Shown: in pieces, positions 1-9,970 of the stretch | Layout: each line of letters starts with the position of its first letter | Numbering within the stretch: the stretch's first letter is position 1 | DNA from: Zygnema cylindricum | Lineage: Eukaryota > Streptophyta > Zygnematophyceae > Zygnematales > Zygnemataceae | Length of the DNA stretch: 39,817 bases | Assembly: GCA_037447655.1 (NCBI GenBank) | Contig: JBBHKE010001291.1 | Location: forward strand, 1 to 39,817 | Direction of reading: 5' to 3' | Position numbers and translations under genes: made by a program | The notes under the pieces: model-generated | What the model saw: only the letters and a program-made list of their open reading frames with translations | Told to the model about the DNA's origin: nothing | Databases searched by the model: none

Positions 1-65
1 GAGAGAGAGAGAGAGAGAGGGAGAGAGAAAGAGAGAGAGAGAGAAGGGGAGGGGGGGGGGGAGGG
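1..65. repeat. (GA)n / poly-G purine tract
   Basis: Almost pure GA dinucleotide repeat ending in a G run. On the minus strand it is a CT-rich tract lying just inside the intron that follows the fourth visible NAA15 exon. Confidence 0.9.
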
Positions 66-74
66 ACTTGCCTG
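66..74 (-). other. Non-canonical GC splice donor of NAA15 intron 4
   Basis: The exon ends CAG at 74-72 and is followed by GCAAGT at 71-66. This is the standard consensus of GC-AG introns. No GT donor nearby keeps the conserved reading frame. The acceptor lies outside the window. Confidence 0.85.
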
Positions 75-1811
75 AAGGAGCGAAAGGTCACGCAAAATTT
101 GAATGTTGTCCGGGTCAATCCGTAGAGCATTTCGATAGCATTTGATGGCTTCTCGGTACTCCCGATCAGAGCGGTACAGAAGTCCGTATACATGCCAGCT
201 TACATGACTCTTCAAGTCAAACTGCTCCTTGGAAAGAAAGTCAAAACCCGAAACCCGAACCAGAAACCCAAATTGCCTTAAAATCTCCCATCTACATTTT
301 TTAATGATTTACCTTAACCCGAAACCGAGATTTAAGGTTTCTCATCTACATTGTATAATGCTTTAGAATTTCTCTTTTCAATTGGTACAACACTTTGTAA
401 GAAAAGCACAGACCGATGGAGCTTTGATAATCTTTTATGCATTAAAAACAGGAAGACATGCGATTGAAGCTTATACGAAAGCTGTAAATCGACAAAGTTC
501 GTTTATTGGCTTCATGAGGCTTCCGTAGGGTGCAACCACATACAGCAACTGCCCATCGCTATTAGTGTACAGAAATGCGGAATTAAAAAATATTAAGCTG
601 TTAGGTGTAGGGATACGTGGCAGATTGCAGTCCAATCCCTTAAATAGTGTTGATAATAAAAAAATTGAGATTTTTTGGGTAAAATTAAAAAACTGCGACA
701 CAAAAGTGCTGTTAATAGCAATTGCGATTGGTACTGTACTACACCGCCCATTGCTATTAGCGTTAAACAGCCTGATTCGAGTAAGTGCTTTTCTGATCCA
801 TAATCATAAATTAGTTCTAATGACACTATAGAGTTGAATGGCCCATAATGATCCTCGTGGCAAACCATACCGTAGTGTAGTTCACTCTAATGACGGGTAA
901 ACGTCAAAAAATTCACTACCTCTACTAACAAGCAGTACAGCTTTGTTTCCAGAAGTATGCTGCCTTCACATCCTCTTAGCAATTAGATTTAGCATTAACC
1001 GACGGGGCCGTGATCCCATTGCCGCTATAGTATGATTTCCCACGCTCCGCACAGAAAAAGTGTGGAATTGTGTAGAATTCATAATTCAAAGTGTCGAAAA
1101 GAGTGGCAACGCTACGTCTGGTTTCCCCATATACTACACATAATAAACTAAATATTTTGGGAATAATTCGCCTACTGGATGGCGTAACAGCATATTTAAA
1201 GTATTCCCATACCTTTTTGCATGAAATCTCAGGTAGAATTGAGCATAAAAGGATTACGTTTCCAAAGGGCTTTGACAAGAGCATATATGAAGAGAACATA
1301 TGATCAGTGAGTATAGCTCAAAAGGGGGGAGGGAAGGGACCTTTAAACCCTTTCGCACGAGATCATAGGCTTCTTGTTTGCGCTCCACACAGTTGAGGAT
1401 GAGCCCCTTCATGGATAGAGTCTCTGTCGTCACATAATGGCCAAAGGAGGGAAGGGAGGGAGAGGGAGAGAGCCAGCGAGGGAGGCCCGAAGAATAGAGA
1501 AGGGATTAAGAGGTAAAAAAGGAAGGGAAAAAGGGGAGAGAGAGGGTTGGGAAAAAGGGGAGAGAGAGGGTTGGGAAAAAGGGGAGAGAGAGGGTTGGGA
1601 AAAAGGGGAGAGAGAGGGTTGGGAAAAAGAGAAGGGAAAAAAGAGACGGGAAAAGAGAAAGAGGGTGTGCACGAATGGAGAGGGAGAGGAGACTCAGGTG
1701 GAACCAAAAGCAAGAGAGGCAAAAGGGCAAAGAAGATACAGGCCGAGAAGTGAAGCAATGGAAGGAAATAAAAGCGAGACGACGAAGGGAAAAGAAGGAT
1801 AGGTGTGTGGG

Positions 1812-1849
<38 letters not shown>

Positions 1850-2635
1850 GGAGAGGAAGAGGAAGAGGGAGAGAGAGAGAGGGGGGGAGAGGGGGGGGGA
1901 GGCAGAAACAGGGCTAAGGGGATAAACAACAGGAAAAAGAAAAAGAACGAAGGGTCGACATGAGAGTAGAAAGACTTGGCATAGCCAGGGAAGATCAATG
2001 AGAGAGAGGGAGAGAGAGGGAGAGAGAGGGAGAGAGATGGAGAGAGAGAGAGAGAGGGAAGGGGGGAGTGACAGAATGGAGCATAGGTAGACGAAGAATG
2101 TAAAGAGAAACATAGAAGATGAATGGACAACATGTTAAAGTGAGGGAAGGTAAGACGAAGAACGAGAGGATGGGGGAGGGGACAAAAGGATAAAAAGAGT
2201 CAAAAACGTTAAAAAGATAAAAACATCGAGAGATAAAAAGTAGGAGAGGAAGGAGAGAGCAGGGAGGTCTAAAATAAAAAGGGCAGATTGAAAGTTGAGG
2301 GAATGAGAAAGGCAGCTACAGGCCTTTACCTCCATGGTCAGGCAAACGCTTTAAAATCTGGTCAGCCGCCTTTAGACCCTTCTTGTACTGTTTTGTCTCA
2401 TATGCTTTCTGCTCCCACCACAGCCCACTCGCCACGTGTCAGCAGCACAGTCGACACCCAGGCGTGACCGCACGTGCTCCACGTGGCAGCTGCAAATGCG
2501 ACCTGGGCTGCAAATGCCACATGAAATGCAAATGCCACGTGGCAGCGGCTAATTGAATATGCAGAGAAGCTGCCACCTCACCACAATGAGTTTGAAAAGG
2601 TTGGCTTCCTTGGGCGGAAGAGCCTGGACCCCCAT
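72..2635 (-). CDS. NAA15: NAA15, NatA N-terminal acetyltransferase auxiliary subunit (5' four exons, partial)
   Basis: NAA15 is the TPR-rich scaffold that holds the catalytic subunit NAA10 and docks NatA on the ribosome, where nascent N-termini are acetylated. Four exons read on the minus strand: 2582-2635, 2330-2408, 1341-1423 and 72-221. They encode the first 122 residues of a protein usually near 900. Recognisable blocks include [43 protein letters not shown] and [20 protein letters not shown], all strongly plant-like. The exons join in frame: phase 0, then phase 1 (G|AG rebuilds a Glu codon), then phase 0. The start ATG (2635-2633) has a CCGCCATGG context and an in-frame TGA five codons upstream. 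Introns are 173, 906 and 1119 bp. The first three donors are GTGAGG, GTAAAG and GTCCCT; the fourth is GCAAGT. The rest of the gene lies beyond the left edge. Confidence 0.95.
222..1340 (-). other. NAA15 intron 3
   Basis: Intron between the third and fourth visible exons. The acceptor is AGCAG immediately before 221. AT-rich and without a recognisable gene or repeat. The short open frames inside it show no family resemblance. Confidence 0.8.
1437..2075. repeat. GA-rich low-complexity block in NAA15 intron 2
   Basis: Most of the 906-bp intron (1424-2329) is purine-rich on the plus strand, with (GA)n runs near 1815-1890 and 2000-2060. Open frames in it translate only to Ser/Leu/Pro or Arg/Glu/Gly repeats and are not genes. 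Confidence 0.85.
1530..1631. repeat. 24-bp tandem repeat, about four copies
   Basis: The word GGGTTGGGAAAAAGGGG recurs with GGG starting at 1544, 1568, 1592 and 1616, an exact 24-bp period. The unit length is a multiple of three, which is why open frames persist across it. It lies inside the intron. Confidence 0.9.
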
Positions 2636-3180
2636 GGCGGAAGCCGACAGCAATCACTCCAACAGCTTGCAGAATATCCTGTTGTTCGGATTCAACTGAG
2701 ACGAATTTTGCCACGTGGCTGTCACGCAGCGATGCGGACCGCACCGAGGAAACAGGCCTCGAGGGAACGAACGAGCATATCGATGATGGGGCAGGAAACC
2801 GAAGCCGTAAGGAGTCTGCCTGCCGGGGGTCAGGGTTCAGCTGATAGTCGGAAACATACCCATTAGTCCATTACGCAATGCAGGAAATATCAAAATAGTA
2901 CAGTCGCACGCGTATTCGTACGAGACAAGCGTACGGTAGCCGGATGGACCACATCAAATCTCGTTCGATCACTTACAGTACAGTACGGTACTGTGCTGTA
3001 ATATATGTTGTGAAAATACAGTACAGTACAGTACTGTACAGTTCGGACATTCTGCACGAAGATCGCACGAATTCAGCATACCGTCCGGAAATAGGAAAAA
3101 AATTGAATTTTGTTCTGCTGTTACCAACATGAAAAGTATGAAACGTCGAGAAATTTTCGTTGCATGTGCGGACTCCGATT
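2636..3180. other. Upstream region of NAA15
   Basis: Presumed 5' UTR and promoter of NAA15, which reads leftward. I see no convincing TATA box. Between about 2976 and 3042 the strand is dominated by overlapping GTACA/TACTG words that form imperfect palindromes. No other gene is visible. Confidence 0.4.
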
Positions 3181-3188
3181 GAAAAAAT

Positions 3189-4010
3189 TAGTGTTGTGTA
3201 TCGGTAAGGATTTTCCGATAACCGATATGGGCCATTTTTCGGGGACCCGATAATCGATATATTGGTACAATATATCGCTATCGGTCTTATCGCCGATAAG
3301 TAGCCGATAATATCGGCTACTTATCGGCGATAATGCCGATAACGATAACTATCGGCGATAACTGTACGAACCGTACAGATAAATGTACGGCATGTACACT
3401 CATATGTACGTCTTATTCCCCCGACAGTAGCCGGCATAATATATGTACGGCTTTAGTACGGCTCCAGTTAAAGCGATGTACCTTCCACATCCGACGCCGT
3501 GGCTTTGTCCCTTTCTTTTTTGAGATCCACTACAAACCTGCCACGTGTCAATCCGTCGACTTTTTTGGCCAAAGCCGCCAAAAAAGCCATTCTGAGATGT
3601 CGGCGCTCACGCTGACCGTCCGCTCTTATTTTATCATTGAATGTCGTCCGTTCGATTCTAGCCGCGCGCATAATGTTATTCTGCATCCGTTGTACTTTGA
3701 GTCCGCCGTCTTTTTACCGTTTCATGATAATCAGTTTATCGGTACAATTCCGTACATTCCCGTCAAATTTATGTACAGTTAACCGCCCAAAAAGTACTAC
3801 AAAGTGCAACGTATTTTTTCGTCAAATTCCGTACATTTCCCGTAAAAAGCCGTACATTTCACGTAAATTTCCGTTCAGTTTACCGGACAGAAAGCATTCC
3901 GGACAGAAAGTACAGAAAGTACAAATATATCGGGACCGCTGACCGTTCGATAACGATAACTATCGGTATCGGTGTTATCGCGATAAGTTTTTTACCGATA
4001 CACAACATTA
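3189..4010. mobile_element. Non-autonomous hAT-type DNA transposon (822 bp)
   Basis: Terminal inverted repeats begin TAGTGTTGTGTATCGGTAA at 3189 and, on the other strand from 4010, TAATGTTGTGTATCGGTAA. They are flanked by a perfect 8-bp direct repeat, GAAAAAAT, at 3181-3188 and 4011-4018. An 8-bp duplication and TIRs starting TA-G-TG fit the hAT superfamily. No transposase is visible, so movement would depend on a related full-length copy. The interior is full of TATCGG/CCGATA words in both orientations near both ends and of GTACGG/CCGTAC words in the middle. Confidence 0.88.
3287..3333. repeat. Perfect 47-bp palindrome
   Basis: Two perfectly complementary 23-nt arms separated by a single central A at 3310, built from CGATAAG and TAGCCGATA words. 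It lies subterminally in the hAT element and would extrude as a near-loopless hairpin. Confidence 0.92.
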
Positions 4011-4018
4011 GAAAAAAT

Positions 4019-4515
4019 CGAGCACTGGTGCTTTATGACTGGATTTAGTGTTGACAGCATTAATTCGCTATGTGGCAATGAGCCACGTAGTAGGATCTAC
4101 AGCACTTGTGTTGATAAAATTAACAGCGCCTAATGATTCACCAACTCTAATAATAGTAGGCTGTGTAGCAAAGTCAACGAGGCAACAAAGGAACAAAATT
4201 TACAATATGTTCTTGCAAGCACTTCTCAGACTTCGGCGACCAATGGCATTCGGCATAGATTATTTACGTATTTAACCGCCAGCGAACGGTTCTGTACCAA
4301 TGGAAACTCCGGAGTGCACCCGTCGCTTTCCATTTTTAGCTACCGTACATTACCGTACATTACCGTACAGTAGCGTCGCCTTCTTCTTTCCGGCGCGAGG
4401 GAATAATGCCTGCGCTATCCCTAGTCTCAGGGAAGCACCTCTCTGAGGGCATTGCGCTCGGGAGTAAAGCGCAGCTCGCCATTGGGAGGAGACCGCACGT
4501 GCGGGTGCCGGCGCG
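4019..4515. other. Intergenic stretch before the RING exon
   Basis: No gene recognised. It holds three direct copies of a 10-bp unit, TACCGTACAT/G, at 4341-4370. It may include the promoter or 5' UTR of the RING gene. Confidence 0.4.
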
Positions 4516-4719
4516 ATGGGACTGGAGCGGATGTTTTTGGTGGACGCCGCGGGTGTGCCCGCGGAGCTCTTCTGCGCCTTGTGTCAGACGCTGGTGTACC
4601 CGATGGACGCTGTGCACACCCCCTGCCATCTCTTCTGCACACCTTGTCTGCGTCACGTCACAGCCTCTACAAGGAGGTGCCCGGAGGACAATCGCATGAT
4701 CCATGACAGCGAGGTTAAG
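4516..4719 (+). CDS. RING-finger protein, first exon (partial)
   Basis: From ATG at 4516 the frame encodes 68 residues with a RING-like zinc site: CALC at about residues 20-23, then TPCHLFCTPCL at about 41-51, then CPED. The order C-x2-C, C-H-x2-C-x2-C, C-x2-D, with Asp as the last ligand, resembles the RING of TRAF-type and some other E3 ubiquitin ligases. The usual residue between Cys and His in CGH is missing. The exon runs to a good splice donor, AAG|GTGAGG, at 4719/4720; an alternative donor is at 4714. No following exon is recognised before the repeats downstream, so it may be a real gene with a long intron or a stranded exon. Function as an E3 ligase is inferred from the domain only. 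Confidence 0.6.
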
Positions 4720-4867
4720 GTGAGGGGATAGGAGGGATGGGGTTGAGGTGATTGGAGTCGAAGGAATTGGTCGGTGGAGCTGCATGGAGTCAGTTTGAGA
4801 TGATGGAGGCAAATGGATTGGATTAGTGTGGAAGGGATAGAGAGAGAGGGAGCTTAACGTGAGGGGT

Positions 4868-4896
4868 TGGGATGGATGGGATGGATGGGATGGATG
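4868..4896. repeat. GGATG minisatellite
   Basis: Repeated GGATG/GGGATG words just downstream of the RING exon. Confidence 0.8.
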
Positions 4897-5099
4897 AGAG
4901 GGTTTTGGAAAGCGAAGGAGAGTAGGAATGATGCATTTAGCTATGATGATTCTTTACAAGGTTGAGTCTTTTCCTCAGTTTTTTTCTAATGATAACCTAT
5001 TTCTAAGGTACTCTTTCTGTAAATAGAGAGGACGAGGTTTTCAGGCTTGCTCGGCAGTATTAAAGCAGCAAATGATTTGTCTGAACATGTTATTTTCCC

Positions 5100-5285
5100 T
5101 TCCTTTTCTTTCCTCTCCTCTCCCCTCCTCTCCTCCTCTCCTCTCCTCTCTTCTCCTCTCTTCTCCTCTCTTCTTCTGTCCTCTCGTCTCCTCTCTTCTC
5201 CTCTCTTCTCCTCTCTTCTCCTCTCTTCTCCTCTCTACTCCTCTTCTCCTCTCTTCTCCTCTCCTCTCCTCTTTCTTTTTTGGCT
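5100..5285. repeat. (TCTCC/TCTTC)n pyrimidine satellite
   Basis: About 185 bp of CTCTTCTC/CCTCTC repeats. Open frames over it give only Ser/Leu or Arg/Glu homopolymer-like peptides and are not genes. Confidence 0.9.
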
Positions 5286-5673
5286 CTTCTCTTCTCCGTT
5301 TCTCCCTTCTTCTCCTCCAACTTTGTTTTTGTACTATAGTTATGGTTGTATTGTAATAAAGCGATGGTAAACCATCTGAGTCCATGGGAAAAAAAAGAAT
5401 TAGCACGGCAAAAACTGAAAAACAACAAGTCGGGGGAAGAAACAAAAACGATAATCAAGGCAAAAGCAACGAAAATACGAAAAGATGGCCAGTAAACGGA
5501 AAACACCCAAAAAAGCGAAAAACAACAAACAAAACATCAAAGGAAAGAGACAACATCTATCAACAAAACCCCAAACTCAAAATCTATGAAAAGCAATCAC
5601 GTAAATCCCCGAACCGTGGAGGAGCACGAGGAGGGAGTTCCGGGAGACAACGACAATCCATAGCCGCAATAGA
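5286..5673. other. Probable 3' UTR or flank of the LINE remnant
   Basis: A-rich on the plus strand, T-rich in LINE orientation, with no recognised coding. It follows the end of the LINE coding remnant and could be its 3' untranslated part, but no poly-A tail or target duplication marks an end. Confidence 0.35.
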
Positions 5674-5944
5674 CTATCCAAGGAGGATAGAAGCATGCAC
5701 TCGTTGTAGGGCCACCGATGAACGTTGACGGTAAAAAGAAGTAAGTAGTGAAACAAAAGGGCTCCCAGGTCCTTGCCGCTTGCACGAACGCCGACCACAA
5801 GCACGGAGGAAGTCGCCTAAAGCCACACCAAAACAACCAAATATCTCGACCGCCATCAGAATGAAGCCATCCATAGCATTGCGATGGGCATAATCACGCT
5901 CCTTCCTCCTAGCCGCGTCACGTGCGACCACACCCACATGCCGA
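5674..5944 (-). pseudogene. LINE ORF2 extreme C-terminus remnant
   Basis: The minus-strand frame carries ARRKERDYAHRNAMDGFI and MAVEIFGCFGVALGDFL. This matches the end of a non-LTR reverse transcriptase family in which KERxYxNR is followed by a conserved (L/M)A(I/V)E(V/I)FGC block. It belongs with the RT remnant at 6850-8207 and is separated from it by about 0.9 kb of unrelated sequence. Confidence 0.6.
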
Positions 5945-6850
5945 GCTGCCTGACTTACTCAGTAATAGTGGATCGAACTTGTTTGTAAATGGATATTTAA
6001 GAGTTACGAATATAGAGTTTTGAATTTGGTAGACGGCTGCGAAAGAATCGCACGATTTGGAGTTGTATTTTAAAAGATATAGCGATTGGTGTATTTAGGC
6101 GACAGCGCGAGGTCAAAATAACGAGTGGGTGTTCATTATAAAGAGTTACGGGTCAAACTAGCCGCGGAATTTCAGGCGCACATTTAAAAAGTACCAAATG
6201 AATCAATATTTTGTTTGATAAGCACGATGGTTTGATTCGTACAATTTTTAGTACGAAACGTCACTTTCACTTCATGGAATTTCGTAGGTAGTTTCGCGTG
6301 TGAACTTTGCGACGCACGTTCGTGCGAAGTCGCGTTTTGTTTGGCGCACACTTTTGCACGTAAATGTTACGTAGTGAAATGTAGCGTTTGATTGGTTAGT
6401 AAATCCTACGTAGTTCGTAAGAGATTTCGCACGCTTTTGCATTGGTCAGCCTGAGTCCTTGCTGTCAATGATTGGCCCAGGTAAAACCTGTTCAACGGAG
6501 CGTTGACTCTGGCCTGGCTAGTCCAAGGCGATGATGGATAAATAGTGAAGTCTAAGAGAAAAGAAACCATCTTTTCCTTGGGAAAATTTTGTGGAAATTC
6601 TGACTGATCTTGGTTTAGTAGTTAAGAGATAGAATTATTAAGAGTGGAGAGTAGTGGAAAACACTTTAAAAGAAGGGTTGAGCCATGAGGGCAAGAGACC
6701 AAGCTAATATTATGTGGACAGAAGCTTCTTCTAATTAAAAGTTTATCCTTATGTGAGTGCTTTCCAAAGTGGATGTGTATTTTCCAATGTGTGGAATGTG
6801 TGGTTGAAATTGGTAGTAGTAATGGGATTTTTTGAAAGGTTGGAGAAACT
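5945..6850. other. Unidentified ~0.9-kb segment splitting the LINE
   Basis: The LINE coding similarity stops near 6850 after ...ANHTFDTVVS and resumes near 5944. The intervening DNA has no recognised coding capacity and contains CGCACGTTCGTGCG-type words around 6310-6330. I could not find convincing terminal inverted repeats or a target duplication. Limits are approximate. Confidence 0.4.
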
Positions 6851-8207
6851 ATTACACTGACGACTGTATCAAAGGTATGGTTCGCCAAAACAACGTCACC
6901 AAATGTACGACGCGCACCATCAAGTAATACAATCTCAATCCGACCGGAAGGAATAATGTGGGAAACTTCTCGGCGCACAGAATATCCACCCTTGGAAGCG
7001 ATAGTAGCAATGGTGTCTCAAATCGTGTCATGCGCTTAAATCAACTCGCCCCGTGGGAGCAATGAAGTAAATGAACGCCGTCAGGCTCAAGAACATGGTC
7101 ACAAGAGCAAACAAGAGAGCCAAGCAAAGGTGGGTGAGGGAGGCCAAGGTGAAACCCAAGGGTCATGGTGAACCGAGCCAGGGAGAATAAGAGGGTAGAT
7201 AAGACGGGGATATCCCATAGCCAAGCTCTGAAACCAGGTCGACCAGGAAAGAAAGCGAGTACACAAAGCATTAGAAGGAAGCGCCTCGAGAAGCTCAGTC
7301 TTAATAGCGGCAACAACCTTATCAAAAATGGATTCCATAACACTGCAACTGATGTCAAAACAAGAGTGGAAAGAATTGGCATATCTGTGATAGCAACAGG
7401 AGTAAGAAAACGAGTTGCATCGAGAAAGGACAACTAGAAGGCGAGCACAGTGTCCGAAACTCGAGATACAATGGTAGTTAGAATAGCAGTGTCTCCGGCC
7501 AAAAAACGAGAGACAATAGTGGAGGCAACAAGGCACCAACTTTTCAAATAGGCCGCGAGAGCAACACGTGTCGTCGATAGTAGACCCAAACCGCCAGCAA
7601 AGACTGGAAGAGAGGCTTTGATACGGGTTGCAGGCCCAGATTCGCGATCAAAAGCCTCGCAACCTAACAATGTATGAAAATCATCAATTAGGCGATCATC
7701 AAATGCAAAAAGGGACGACACAAATGTACGAATGTGAGGGGAAGTACGAGTAAGGTAGGAAGGGCAATATGGGAAACACCTTGTCAAAAGTGCGAAAGCC
7801 ACTTGGGGATCAGAAAGGTTAGGAACGTCATCCACATAGGACAAATCTGTCAAAGTGCAGAATCAAGAAATTGCGTGACGTATATATCAGAGCCGAGCGG
7901 ACAACCTAACACACGAATTCCTTCGAATTGGAGGAGTGTGAAAACCAGGAGGTTGAGTGAAAGAAGGAGGAAAAGCACGAGGGGACCAGACAATGCACTT
8001 AGAGGGTTGAACAAAAAAATTGAGTTCGGCCAAACGATCCTTGAAAAGCTATAGGCTGATATAACTTGGTTCAAAGGACCAACAATGTTTGTGTTGTCCG
8101 CAACTGAAGAGAAGAGGCAAGATGAGAAAACAACCGTGGAAGCTTGAAGGGCCCGGTAATGGGCAAGGGCAAACAAAGGCCCCCCAAGAGCATCGCCCTG
8201 ACAAGTG
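6850..8207 (-). pseudogene. Non-LTR retrotransposon (LINE) reverse transcriptase remnant
   Basis: Reading leftward: QGDALGGPLFALAHYRALQ (RT block with the conserved QGD) near 8206-8150; SVADNTNIVGPLNQV (the catalytic ADD box reads ADN) near 8105-8060; FEGIRVLGCPLGS near 7925; DRESGPATRIKASLPVFAGG and LGLLSTTRVALAAYLKS near 7650-7540; then LGFHLGLPHPPLLGSLVCSC and GVHLLHCSHGA near 7160-7045. The last part is a Cys/His-containing tail typical of this LINE family. Several frameshifts and stops interrupt it, for example AHDTI*DTIA near 7015. The 5' half, including any endonuclease, is missing because the copia LTR at 8213 abuts it. Confidence 0.8.
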
Positions 8208-8212
8208 TTAGT

Positions 8213-9258
8213 TGTAGAAATTAATGGTTCTTTCAGTATTTTCTAGGTCTAAAGTGAAATGTTGAAAAGAAGTCGAGGCAGTTTCTAACTCCTCTCTTCA
8301 ACTCTCACACTTGTCGCAATCACTGAAGGTTAAACAGGGAGCTAGAGCCATGGCTACCTATGTTGTTTAGAGATAGAGAGACAGTCAGTAGATTTTGGTA
8401 GGTTTACCAAAATATACCTGACGGACCCAGGATTTGATCCTAGAAACTACCGTCCGTCAAATCAGAAATAGGTGGTTGCTTTATCCTATAGTCTAGGATC
8501 GGTGTTGAGACGTATAGGGTTTGATAGATATATACATCTGTACGACTACATAAATTCATTTAACAACGCCAACAAACATGTAACATAGACACAATTAAAA
8601 CATACTTACGGCGTACGGTACTTTGCTAAATGAGTACCGACATTTTTTTCGACGGCGAAAAAAATACCGCGCATTGATTATCAATGGCTATGATCAAATG
8701 CCGGTTTTAATCTAACAGACACGATAGGCGCCGAGATCGCGGAATAGGCACTTTGGCGTTTTTCGGTCAGCGCCACGTCAAGCGCCACGTGGCACGACGT
8801 CATTGGCTTACGACAACTCCGGAGAATATGGGAACTAATCCGGATACGACATGTGTCAACATTTCAGCCATGCCGATTATGGCTGTACAAAAAGTGCATC
8901 GGCACCTGTACTTTTATGTACGACATAGAAATCTTATTGGTGCTGTACTCTAGTAGTATAGGGTTTAGAGAGGGATTTAGGACTTAGAAAATTTGGTAGG
9001 TAGACCCCTCTCTCCCAGAGAGCTTCTGTACAAAAGGTCAACTTTGACCCTTCATAACATACTGCCCAGGGTAGCAAATTCATAGATTATTTTTGCTATC
9101 GACTGAGGGGAGTCGTGTCTTGACATGGGTGAAGTTGGTCAGAGTTATTATCTGTCTGGGTGGCAGTTATTCTTTTGGAATCCAAATGGGTCAAGGTTAT
9201 CCTACGGGCTTTGAGTGAGCTGCCTACTCTGAGGGCCAATGGAGGTCTCAGAGTTGTA
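8213..9258 (+). mobile_element. Copia family B, 5' LTR
   Basis: Starts TGTAGAAATTAATGG and aligns along its length with the solo LTR at 26729-27773. It ends ...GAGTTGTA, where the usual terminal CA has become TA, and is followed directly by the primer binding site GGTTATGGGCCC. The U3 part contains GCCACGTGGC, a G-box-like site, near 8781. The element lies in the LINE remnant; its 3' half is gone, so there is no paired target duplication. Confidence 0.85.
8427..8493 (-). other. Antisense tRNA-like module in family B LTR
   Basis: On the minus strand: A-box-like GACTATAGGATAAAGC (8493-8478), then a T-arm-like hairpin CTAGG-ATCAAAT-CCTGG (8443-8427) with five pairs (one G-U) and a 7-nt loop. 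Order and 67-nt spacing are as in a tRNA. No proper acceptor stem is seen. Confidence 0.45.
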
Positions 9259-9614
9259 GGTTATGGGCCCGCCCTCTAAGGTACCCATATTGAATGGAGC
9301 AGGCTTTATATATTGAGAAAGTATGTCAGAGGCTTTATGCGAAAAAGAGGTTTTGGGGGATAATAAGTGGACGAGTGAGGCGTCCATCCATTTCAGCCAT
9401 TCCTCCAGGGTTTGGGGGAAGCACGTTTACTAGAAAAGCATATCCAGCTCCACCGGAGGATTCGGAGGATGGGGAGAGAATTGTGATGGAAAAAGGGAAA
9501 GATAAGGAGATAGTTACATCGATAACAACACCTATTGCAACCGGTTCATCGTTCATGTCACCTATTCCGAGGAATGAGGATCACGAGGGTGTAGTCGGTC
9601 ATAGATTTGCCTGA
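9259..9614 (+). pseudogene. Copia family B PBS and broken gag start
   Basis: The primer binding site GGTTATGGGCCCGCC (9259-9273) matches the complement of the initiator tRNA-Met anticodon arm, with one G-U change. The ATG at 9263 within it opens gag (MGPPSKVPILNGAGFIY). A TGA follows at 9314, where element C has a Trp codon, and a frameshift moves coding to the frame carrying GIISGRVRRPS and IPPGFGG. That frame ends at 9614, after which similarity to the gag of element C is lost. Confidence 0.65.
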
Positions 9615-9970
9615 CAGGGTGGTAGTAATTCTAAGGGAAAGTCAAAGAGGGAACTATTATCCAAATTTGATATTCTAACTTTGCATTCTGGGGTGGAGCT
9701 GAGCACACAGAAAGTCTTATTTCACAGAGGTGAATCTGTATTGGGGTTTTGATCGTCAAGGTGTTTATCATTTGGGTTTGTATCAACTTGGAGTCGGCAC
9801 TATCTAGATAAGCTTCTTTGGATCTGTAAATTCTGTGGGGGAATGGACCCCATAGAGTTTCATAAAACTAGAGCTTTAACAAAATATGTATTTTTGTAAT
9901 ATTTTGTGCATAACCCAAAAACAAATTTTACTATTTTTTTGGGTTTTTTTATGTTATTTTTCATCCGCAG
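9615..9970. other. Unassigned stretch between copia gag and Crypton-like relic
   Basis: No recognised coding. The stretch from about 9885 to 9970 is T-rich and ends CATCCGCAG, an apparent splice acceptor in front of the Crypton-like coding remnant, so part of it is probably an intron. Confidence 0.35.

Noticed and set aside
1363-2133. 256-codon minus-strand open frame rich in Ser/Leu/Pro
   Set aside because: It is a translation of GA/CT repeats inside NAA15 intron 2. Only its last part overlaps a real exon, and that exon is better defined by splice sites.
2439-2744. 101-codon minus-strand frame over the NAA15 first exon
   Set aside because: It is out of frame with the conserved exon and starts without ATG.
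3333-3942. Open frames inside the hAT element
   Set aside because: They show no transposase motifs and their compositions follow the TATCGG/GTACGG repeats.
5041-5506. Arg/Glu-rich and Ser/Leu-rich open frames around 5.1-5.5 kb
   Set aside because: They come from the TCTCC satellite in several frames and have no family resemblance.
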